Source of the DNA: Oscillospiraceae bacterium
Lineage (GTDB): Bacteria; Bacillota; Clostridia; Oscillospirales; UBA929
Assembly (NCBI GenBank): GCA_031255175.1
Contig: JAIRTA010000020.1
Span: forward strand, 1-39,724
Direction of reading: 5' to 3'
DNA length: 39,724 nucleotides
The notes below the pieces were generated by a model. It was not told the origin of the DNA. It ran no database searches and saw nothing but the letters and a program-made list of their open reading frames with translations. Made by a program: the position numbers and the translations under genes. Below, one piece after another: positions 20,372 through 27,576 of this stretch (positions within the stretch are counted from its first letter, which is position 1; each line of letters begins with the position of its first letter).

Positions 20372-20848
20372 TCACACAACCGGGACAAACTGCGTTCGCA
20401 GGGCGCGCCCGTCCACTTCGACCAGGCCGTAGGTGGCGTGCCCAAAGCAGGGGAACCCGAGACTGCCGGGGTTGAAGAGAAGCACACCGTTTTCTTCCTC
20501 GCAAAAAGGCACATGCGTGTGCCCAAACAGGGCCGCCCGGGCGCCGGCTTCCCCCGCCGCCGCGGCCAGAAGGCCCGTCGTGCGTTTGACGCCGTGCAGG
20601 TGCCCGTGCGTCAAAAAAAACGTCACGCCCTCCACCGTCAGCATCCGGACCGTCTCGCCCCCGGCGGTCATATCGCAGTTGCCCTGCACCGTGACCGGCT
20701 CGGGACTGCCGGGCGGCAGAGACAGGGCGCGTATATCGCGGGAAAAATCCCCCAGGTGGATGATCAAATCGGCCGGGCGGTTCTCCACCACGGAGCGCAT
20801 GCGCTCCAAATGACCGTGTGTGTCGGAAAATACCAAAATACGGGTCAA
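20372..20848 (-). CDS. YfcE/MJ0936-family metallophosphodiesterase
   Basis: TTG start; TRILVFSDTHGHLERM, DLIIHLGDF, VQGNCD, FFLTHGHLHGV, ALFGHTHVPF, LFNPGSLGFPC. Confidence 0.92.
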   Translation of the reverse strand: MTRILVFSDTHGHLERMRSVVENRPADLIIHLGDFSRDIRALSLPPGSPEPVTVQGNCDMTAGGETVRMLTVEGVTFFLTHGHLHGVKRTTGLLAAAAGEAGARAALFGHTHVPFCEEENGVLLFNPGSLGFPCFGHATYGLVEVDGRALRTQFVPVV

Positions 20849-20957
20849 TGGTCACGCCCCCGTTCCAAAAACGGCCCCCGCCGCATATTGTTATAACAAC
20901 GAACTGTCGGTTGTTGTCGTCATGTTCGATCTCAAGACACAAAACGGAGGCGAGACT

Positions 20958-21308
20958 ATGGACAAGGCGTTCCCTCTCACACCCGACGCGCTGGGCGCGC
21001 TGTTTCGCGCGGCGCGCGCGCCCAGCGGCGGCGCGGCAACGCCGGAGACGCCGGCGCCCGAACCCAAACCGGCCGAACCGGCGGACAGCGAAGCCCGCAC
21101 CCCCGCCACGGTTCTCCTGGCGCTTCTCGACGCCTGCCGCGAGGCCGGCGGCGCGTCAGGCGACAGCGAAGCCCTGCTGCTCGCGCTGCGGCCCTACCTG
21201 CGCCCGGAGAGACGGGCCCAGGTGGAACGGGTCGCGGAGCTCGTCCGTCTCGCCCGCGCGGTGTACGGCGGGTACCAAACGACGTCCGGAGGCGAAGAAC
21301 ATGCATAG
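20958..21308 (+). CDS. hypothetical protein (~116 aa)
   Basis: ATG 20958 after ggaggcg; MDKAFPLTPDALGALFRAARAPSGG...VLLALLDACREAGGASGDSEALLLALRPYLRPERRAQVERVAELVRLARAVYGGYQ. Confidence 0.6.
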   Translation: MDKAFPLTPDALGALFRAARAPSGGAATPETPAPEPKPAEPADSEARTPATVLLALLDACREAGGASGDSEALLLALRPYLRPERRAQVERVAELVRLARAVYGGYQTTSGGEEHA

Positions 21309-21534
21309 CCGTTACCCCGAGACACCCGCGCGGGCCGCTATGCCCGACGCCGAGGCGCACCCGGCGCCCTCCCGCGCCCCGGCCGCACAGACCCCTGCCC
21401 CGACACCTCAAACCCGCGCCGGGCGGGACGCCGGGGACATTTTGCTGCTGCTTGTCACGCTGTATCTGTGCCTCGAGAGCGACAGCGACGAGATCCTCGT
21501 CCTGCTCGCCCTTCTCCTGTTCGCCGGGCTGTAA
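21301..21534 (+). CDS. hypothetical small membrane-associated protein (77 aa)
   Basis: ATG 21301 overlaps the preceding ORF by 8 bp; acidic/Pro N-terminus and C-terminal GDILLLLVTLYLCLESDSDEILVLLALLLFAGL. Confidence 0.6.
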   Translation: MHSRYPETPARAAMPDAEAHPAPSRAPAAQTPAPTPQTRAGRDAGDILLLLVTLYLCLESDSDEILVLLALLLFAGL

Positions 21535-21627
21535 GCGCACCCCCGGGGAGACCGGCGGGATCCGGCGGGCAGGTTCTATTTGTCAAAATTTGGTATTTAT
21601 TGGCATTCGATTGTGCGCCGTAAATCC

Positions 21628-22446
21628 TCAGTCCAGATTCATCACAAGCTGGGTGTCCGGCAGACGGAACATCTCGTCGGACGGCCGGTACAGCTCCACG
21701 GACTGGAGCACGCAGCTGTATTTCAAAACCCCGTCCTGCGTCTTCTCCATGCGGAGCAAAAAGCCGTTTTCCAGCGAGATCCACCATGCGTGTACATAGC
21801 GGGACCCGGCCGCCTGTGACTCGACGAAGATGCAGGGCTTGTTCTCCCACACGAGATAGGACGCGGAGAGGATCTCCTCGGGGTCGCAGGTGAGCAGCGG
21901 CTCGTAGACGGCCAAACCGGCCTCATCCTCCACGCTGACGTTGCCGCGCGCCGTCGGATGGTACGGCCCCCCTTGCGGCGCCCAGAGGAAGACGCGTGTG
22001 CGGCCCGTGAGCAGATTGGCGGACAGCCGGCGTTCGACGTCGTAGATCTCCGCCCGGGTGTAGTCGTCCGCCGCGAACACGCGCCGCTCCAACGGGCCCG
22101 ACCCGCCCCCGTCCCAAAACCACTCTATCTGCCAAACGCTGCTGTACTCGGGCGGCCTCTTCAGCTCGGAGAGGATCTGCTGGGCGTTGGCACGGTTGAT
22201 GTCCGCCGCGAAGGCGGGCGGGGAAACGGGGGTCGGCGGCGGCGGAGAGGCGGGCGGCACGGCGCCGGAGTTCGACGGCGACGGCTCCCAGGCCGGCGGG
22301 GGTGACGGCAGGACAATCGTCCCCGGCCCCACCTCCGCCGGGGCGCGGAAGAGATACAGCGTAACCGCGACCAGGGCCACCACAATGACCACCGTGGGCA
22401 GCAACACGGGCAGCAGCACGCCCCGGGGCCTTCTTCGTCTCCTCAA
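21628..22446 (-). CDS. uncharacterised single-pass membrane protein, Pro-rich linker plus extracytoplasmic domain (possibly LolA/RseB-like)
   Basis: TTG start at 22446 overlapping wecB stop (TTGA); TM VLLPVLLPTVVIVVALVAVTLYLF, PSPPPAWEPSPSNSGAVPPASPPPP linker, ~180-aa globular domain. Confidence 0.65.
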   Translation of the reverse strand: MRRRRRPRGVLLPVLLPTVVIVVALVAVTLYLFRAPAEVGPGTIVLPSPPPAWEPSPSNSGAVPPASPPPPTPVSPPAFAADINRANAQQILSELKRPPEYSSVWQIEWFWDGGGSGPLERRVFAADDYTRAEIYDVERRLSANLLTGRTRVFLWAPQGGPYHPTARGNVSVEDEAGLAVYEPLLTCDPEEILSASYLVWENKPCIFVESQAAGSRYVHAWWISLENGFLLRMEKTQDGVLKYSCVLQSVELYRPSDEMFRLPDTQLVMNLD

Positions 22447-23603
22447 ACCGATTCGCCTCCCGCACCGAATACGTCCGGCGGCGCGGCGCGCATACCGTAG
22501 TGGTACAAAACGGCCTCGACAATCCGCCGGCAAGCCTCGCCGTCCCCGTAAGGGTTGACGGCCTTTGCCATTTTTGTATGTTCCGCCGCGTTGTCCAGCA
22601 GCATCGCGGCCGTGGCCACAATGTCGCGCCTGTCCGCGCCCACCATGCGCACGGTGCCCGCCTCCACCGCCTCGGGGCGCTCCGTCTCGCGGCGCATCAC
22701 CAGCACGGGGCGGCCCAGCGCGGGCGCTTCCTCTTGCAGTCCGCCCGAATCGGTGAGGATAAAGTGACAGCGCGCCATGAGATTGTGCAGTTCGTCCACC
22801 GGCAGCGGGTCGATCAGATGGATGCGCGGCACATGGTCGAGGATCCGGCTCGCCGGCTCCCGGACCGCCGGATTCAGATGCACCGGCAGCACAATGTGGA
22901 TGTCTTGATAACAGGTGGCAAGGTCGCGCAACGCCCAGAAGATGTTGACGAACCCGTCGCCGTAATTTTCCCGCCGGTGGGCGGTGACCAAGAGCACGCG
23001 CGCCTCCGGCGGCAGGTCGGCGAGCGCCGGCGTCCGGAAGGCGTAGTCCTCCCGCACCGTCAGCCGCAGCGCGTCGATGACCGTGTTCCCCGTGACAAAG
23101 ACGCCGTCTTCAATGCCCTCGCGGCGGAGGTTCTCCCGGTTTTGCGCCGTGGGGCAAAAATGCAGATCGGCCAGCACGCCCACCAGGCGGCGGTTGACCT
23201 CTTCCGGGTAGGGCGCGTATTTGTCGCCCGTGCGAAGGCCCGCTTCCACGTGGCCGACCTTCACCTTGCGGTGGAAGGCCGACAGCGCGCCGGCCAGGGT
23301 GGTTGAGGTGTCGCCGTGTACCAAAACAAGGTCGGGGCGCGCCTCGGCCAGCAGCGCGTCCATGCCGGTGAGCGCCTTGGTTGTGATGGTGGAGAGACTC
23401 TGGCTCTCCTCCATGATGTTCAGGTCATAGTCCGGGGTGATCGAAAACAGTGCCAACACACTGTCGAGCATCTCCCGGTGCTGCGCGGTCACGGCGCAGC
23501 ATGTCTCCACGCCGGGGGTCCGGCGCAGAGCCAGCACCAGCGGTGCCATTTTCACCGCCTCGGGACGGGTCCCGAAGACGGTCATCACCTTCAGAGGCGG
23601 CAT
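22443..23603 (-). CDS. wecB: UDP-N-acetylglucosamine 2-epimerase (non-hydrolysing)
   Basis: KVMTVFGTRPEAVKMAPLV, VHGDTSTTLAGAL, HVEAGLRTGDKYAPYPEEVNRRL, VTAHRRENYG, LTDSGGLQEEAP. Confidence 0.96.
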   Translation of the reverse strand: MPPLKVMTVFGTRPEAVKMAPLVLALRRTPGVETCCAVTAQHREMLDSVLALFSITPDYDLNIMEESQSLSTITTKALTGMDALLAEARPDLVLVHGDTSTTLAGALSAFHRKVKVGHVEAGLRTGDKYAPYPEEVNRRLVGVLADLHFCPTAQNRENLRREGIEDGVFVTGNTVIDALRLTVREDYAFRTPALADLPPEARVLLVTAHRRENYGDGFVNIFWALRDLATCYQDIHIVLPVHLNPAVREPASRILDHVPRIHLIDPLPVDELHNLMARCHFILTDSGGLQEEAPALGRPVLVMRRETERPEAVEAGTVRMVGADRRDIVATAAMLLDNAAEHTKMAKAVNPYGDGEACRRIVEAVLYHYGMRAAPPDVFGAGGESV

Positions 23604-23616
23604 ACAATGATCTCCT

Positions 23617-24732
23617 TCAAGTTTTCGAATTCGGGGGCGTCTCCGACGGGGGCGCGTCCTCCTCCCGGCCGGTCGCCGTCGGCGCGGCCGGGCCGTCCCT
23701 CCGGTTCATGCGAAACAGCCGGGCGCCCACGAGGACGGCGACAATGACCGCCAGCAGAAAATACATGGCTTTGATCTCGCCCGACGTGGTGAGGAGCACG
23801 GCCGCGAGGCCCAAAATGGCGGACAGCGTGTATAAGATAGCCACCGACTGCTTTTGCGAGAAACCCATGTCGATCAGCCGGTGGTGAACGTGGCTCCTGT
23901 CCGGCGCGATGGGGCTGTGCCCGCTGGACAGCCGCCGGACGACGGCCATCACCGTGTCGAAGATGGGCAGCCCCAGCACCAAAAACGGCACGGCGAACGA
24001 GATGATCGTGTAAAATTTGAACAGGCCCAAGATGGAGACGCAGGCCAGCACATACCCGAGAAAGGTGGCGCCGGTGTCGCCCATGAACATTTTGGCGGGG
24101 TTTAAGTTGTAGGGCATAAACCCGACGCACGCGCCGGCGAGCGCCGCCATGATGACGGCCACCTCGGGCTGGGTCAGCAGCAGGGCGATGACGAGCAGCG
24201 TGAGAGACGAGATGGCCGACACGCCGACCGCCAGCCCATCCAGCCCGTCGATGAGATTCACGGAATTGGTGATGGCGACGATCCACAACACGGTGAGCGG
24301 CCAGGACAGCACGCCCAGGTCGATGTAAGAGACGTCGCTGAAAAAGATCGGGTTCGAAAAAAACTTGATGACCACGTCGTGAAACACCGGGACCAGCGCG
24401 GCCGCGATTTGCACGAGCAACTTCACCCACGCCTTGAGGCGCACAACGTCGTCGATGATGCCGAGCACGACAATGATGACGGAGCCCAACAAGATTCCGC
24501 GCACGGGCCGGGAGATCTCATAAAACACCAAAATAGACGCCAGTGTGCCCGCGAAAATGGCGAGCCCCCCCAATCTGGAGATCGGCTTCTTGTGGATCCG
24601 CCGCCCGTCCCTCGGCACGTCGATGGCCCCTATGATGTGGGCAAACCGGCGGACGGCCGGAGAGACGGCAAACGAGACCACACCGCCCATCACGAAGGTG
24701 AGCAGCGCCAGCAACGGCGTGGAAAGTCCCAC
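23617..24732 (-). CDS. undecaprenyl-phosphate sugar-1-phosphate transferase (WecA/TagO family)
   Basis: 371 aa polytopic protein; DVPRDGRRIHKKPISRLGGLAIF, GIIDDVVRLKAWVKLLVQI, NSVNLIDGLDGLA, KMFMGDTGATFLGY, DRSHVHHRLIDMG. Confidence 0.94.
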   Translation of the reverse strand: MGLSTPLLALLTFVMGGVVSFAVSPAVRRFAHIIGAIDVPRDGRRIHKKPISRLGGLAIFAGTLASILVFYEISRPVRGILLGSVIIVVLGIIDDVVRLKAWVKLLVQIAAALVPVFHDVVIKFFSNPIFFSDVSYIDLGVLSWPLTVLWIVAITNSVNLIDGLDGLAVGVSAISSLTLLVIALLLTQPEVAVIMAALAGACVGFMPYNLNPAKMFMGDTGATFLGYVLACVSILGLFKFYTIISFAVPFLVLGLPIFDTVMAVVRRLSSGHSPIAPDRSHVHHRLIDMGFSQKQSVAILYTLSAILGLAAVLLTTSGEIKAMYFLLAVIVAVLVGARLFRMNRRDGPAAPTATGREEDAPPSETPPNSKT

Positions 24733-24751
24733 CGGGTCACCCCCTCCAAAC

Positions 24752-24826
24752 TATGTGAAAATCATCATTTTCACATATAGCACCACAACATATAGTGTGT
24801 AGCAAAAAACAACCACTATATGTTGT
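24752..24826. repeat. two adjacent AT-rich hairpins between wecA/tagO-like gene and trpS
   Basis: tatgtgaaaat-catc-attttcacata (24752-24777) and acaacatatagtg-...-cactatatgttgt (24785-24826). Confidence 0.7.
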
Positions 24827-24852
24827 ATAGCGTGATGAAAGCCTTCAAGTTC

Positions 24853-25869
24853 TCACACGGTCTCCCTCGGCAGGAAACCGACGGCATGGCGCACATCGGC
24901 CATAGTCTTCTCCGCAATGGCGGAGGCCCGCTCCCGGCCGCGCGCCATCTCGGCCTCCAAAAATCCCGGGTCCCGCAGCAGTTCTTCCACCCGCTCGCGC
25001 ACCGGGCGCAAAAGTTCGACAACGGCCTCCCCCACCGCCGGTTTGAAGGCCCCGTACCCCTGCCCCTCAAACTTTCTCTCCGTCTCTTCGAGAGAGAGCC
25101 CGGTGGCGAGAGAATAGATGGCCATGAGGTTGGAGACGCCGGGCTTTTGGGCCGTGTCGTGACAAACCCGCGCGTCCGAGTCGGTCACCGCTTTTTTGAA
25201 TTTCTTCATAATCGCGTCCGGGGACTCCGTGAGCAAGACGTGAGACGCCGGGTTCGGGTCCGATTTGTCCATCTTCCGCGTCGGGTCCGTGAGGCTCATG
25301 ATACGCGCGCCCACCGGGGGGATATAGGGTTCCGGCAGCGTAAACACGTCGGGGTGGACGCCGTTGAAACGCACGGCGATGTCCCGCGTGAGCTCCACAT
25401 GCTGCTTTTGGTCGCCGCCCACCGGCACGAGGTGCGCCTGATAGAGCAGGATGTCGGCGGCCATGAGCACGGGATAGTCAAACAGCCCGGCGTTGATGTT
25501 GTCGGGGTGCCGGGCCGACTTCTCTTTGAACTGCGTCATGCGCGAGAGTTCGCCAAACATCGTGTAACAGTTCAGCACCCAGGTGAGTTCCGCGTGCTGG
25601 GGCACCTGACTCTGTATAAACAGGACATTCTTTTGGGGGTCGAGGCCGATCGCCAGCAGCAGCGCGTAGAGCTCCCGCGTCTGGCGGCGCAGCTCCTCCC
25701 TGTCCCGCCGGACCGTGATGGCGTGCATATCGACCACGCAGTACACGCTCTCGTACTGCGGGTCGTCCTGCAAAGCCACCCAACTGCGAAACGCGCCCAG
25801 ATAGTTGCCGAGTGTCGGCGTGCCGCTGGGCTGCACACCGCTCAAAATTCTCTTCTTCATCATATTCAA
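24853..25869 (-). CDS. trpS: tryptophanyl-tRNA synthetase
   Basis: RILSGVQPSGTPTLGNYLGA (HIGH-like), DYPVLMAADILLYQAHLVPVGGDQKQHVELTRDIA, RKMDKSDPN (KMSKS-like). Confidence 0.96.
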   Translation of the reverse strand: MNMMKKRILSGVQPSGTPTLGNYLGAFRSWVALQDDPQYESVYCVVDMHAITVRRDREELRRQTRELYALLLAIGLDPQKNVLFIQSQVPQHAELTWVLNCYTMFGELSRMTQFKEKSARHPDNINAGLFDYPVLMAADILLYQAHLVPVGGDQKQHVELTRDIAVRFNGVHPDVFTLPEPYIPPVGARIMSLTDPTRKMDKSDPNPASHVLLTESPDAIMKKFKKAVTDSDARVCHDTAQKPGVSNLMAIYSLATGLSLEETERKFEGQGYGAFKPAVGEAVVELLRPVRERVEELLRDPGFLEAEMARGRERASAIAEKTMADVRHAVGFLPRETV

Positions 25870-25917
25870 AGACCACGCCTTTTCTCATATCTTTCCCCAC
25901 ACGGGGCACGCCGGTAT

Positions 25918-25941
25918 GTAGGGGCGGATATCATCCGCCCG
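25918..25941. repeat. palindromic intergenic repeat GTAGGGGCGGATATCATCCGCCCG
   Basis: gggcggat-atc-atccgccc hairpin preceded by gtag; related elements elsewhere in the window. Confidence 0.65.
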
Positions 25942-26006
25942 CCGTCACCATCCCCGCCGCGCGGGGCACACCAAAACGCGGATGACGCCGTACCCAAGCA
26001 TCAAAT

Positions 26007-27230
26007 TCATCCCCCCGCCGCGCGGGGCGCATCCCCGCCGCGTCCGGCGAGCAATTCGTCCAGGGCCTCGCCGAAAAGCGTCATGCCGCGGTCGATCTGC
26101 TCGGGCGAGGGCATGGAAAAATTGAGGCGGAACCCGGGGGACGGACGCCGGTCGTCCACGGCGAAGGTCTGGCCCGGCACGGCCGCCACTTTGCGCCGGC
26201 CTCCCAGCCGGCACAGCGCCATGCCGTCGTACCCGTCCGGCAATTCGCACCACAGGAAGAGCCCGCCGTCCGGGCGGACGCTCCGCACCCTGTCGCCCCA
26301 GCCGCGCACATGCTCAAACATGCGGTCGCGGCGCCGGACGTACAGGCGGCGGCAATCCTCGATGTGGGCGTCTATGTCGCACCGTTCCAGGTATTCCGAG
26401 ACCACCATCTGAAAGAACAGGTTGGTGTGCACGTCGGAGACCTGCTTGGCCACCGTCATCTTGGCGACGATCTCGCGCGGGGCGCACACGAAGCCCACCC
26501 GCATACCGGGCGAGATGACCTTGGAATACGAACCGAGATAGATGACGCGGCCGTCGGTGTCCATGCTTTTGATCGCCGGCACGGGCGCGCCCGAATAACG
26601 CAGTTCGCAGTAGGGGTCGTCTTCCACAATCAGCACGTTGTACCGGTGCGCGAGCGCGAGCATCCGCGCCCGCCGGTCGGCCGGCAGCGTGGCGCCGCTT
26701 GGGTTTTGAAACGTCGGGATCGTGTAAATAAATTTGGCCCGCGGCGTGTCCCGCAGCACGCGTTCCAGGGCCTCCACGTCCATCCCCTGCGCGTCCATCG
26801 GCACGCCCGCGAGTTTCGCGTTGCACGCGCGCAGCGCGTTCAGCGCGCCGATAAAGCTTGGGTCCTCGCAGACGACGACGTCGCCCTCGTTGAGCAGCAC
26901 CCGCGCCGCCAGGTCCAGCCCCTGCTGGCCGCCGCTGGTGATGATCAGATCGTCGTCCGGACCACCGACGCCGGCGCGCGCGCGCAGCCGGGCCGCCGTC
27001 TGTTCGCGCAACGGGCCGTACCCCTCCGTGATGCCGTATTGCAGTGCCGGCCCGGGGCGGTCCCGAAAGAGGCCGGAGGCGATTTTCGCCATGTCGTCGG
27101 CCGGGAACGTCTCGGGCGACGGATTGCCGGCGGCCAGTGAGATGACGGTCGGGTCCTCCAAGACCTTAAAAATTTCCCGGATGGCCGAGGGCTGCACCCC
27201 CGAGATCCGGTCTGAAAATGTGTACTCCAT
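26007..27230 (-). CDS. PLP-dependent class I/II aminotransferase (2-aminoadipate / MocR-like catalytic domain)
   Basis: ATG 27230 after ggaggcg; VISLAAGNPSPETFP, LQYGITEGYGPLRE, IITSGGQQGLDL, YTIPTFQNPSGATLP, VEDDPYCELRYSG, YLGSYSKVISPGMRVGFV. Confidence 0.93.
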   Translation of the reverse strand: MEYTFSDRISGVQPSAIREIFKVLEDPTVISLAAGNPSPETFPADDMAKIASGLFRDRPGPALQYGITEGYGPLREQTAARLRARAGVGGPDDDLIITSGGQQGLDLAARVLLNEGDVVVCEDPSFIGALNALRACNAKLAGVPMDAQGMDVEALERVLRDTPRAKFIYTIPTFQNPSGATLPADRRARMLALAHRYNVLIVEDDPYCELRYSGAPVPAIKSMDTDGRVIYLGSYSKVISPGMRVGFVCAPREIVAKMTVAKQVSDVHTNLFFQMVVSEYLERCDIDAHIEDCRRLYVRRRDRMFEHVRGWGDRVRSVRPDGGLFLWCELPDGYDGMALCRLGGRRKVAAVPGQTFAVDDRRPSPGFRLNFSMPSPEQIDRGMTLFGEALDELLAGRGGDAPRAAGG

Positions 27231-27244
27231 ACCGCGCCTCCCCA

Positions 27245-27286
27245 CTGTCCCACATGCTATCCCGCATGCTGTCCCGCATACTATCC
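27245..27286. repeat. 12-bp tandem repeat in aminotransferase leader
   Basis: ctgtcccacatg / ctatcccgcatg / ctgtcccgcata / ctatcc. Confidence 0.8.
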
Positions 27287-27456
27287 TTTGTATCATAGCA
27301 CAAACCGATGCGGCTGGCAATCGCAACGGTGTGAATTTTTTGTGGAATCAAGACGTTCGGCGCAGATTCAGACGCGCGCGCCGGATGCGCGCAAAATGGA
27401 AATTATTGGAAAATCTGCTATGACGGCCGGCAATTTGAACGCCGGGCGCACCGCCG

Positions 27457-27492
27457 CGAAAAGAGAGACCCCGTGCGGGGCCTCTCTTTTCG
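27457..27492. terminator. hairpin terminator downstream of adhesin gene
   Basis: cgaaaagagagaccccg-tg-cggggcctctcttttcg. Confidence 0.75.
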
Positions 27493-27576
27493 ATGAGACT
27501 TTGCGTGCTTTCGTAAATTTTTATGTTCTTTTGTATGTCATTACACGGCATGGCGCTCATGCGGCCGCAGGGCGTC

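Noticed and set aside
25870-26006. T-box leader for trpS
   Set aside because: No recognisable T-box antiterminator sequence (AGGGTGGNACCGCG-like) in the short upstream region.
24820-26412. 530-aa plus-strand ORF
   Set aside because: Antisense to trpS and the aminotransferase, both clearly real.
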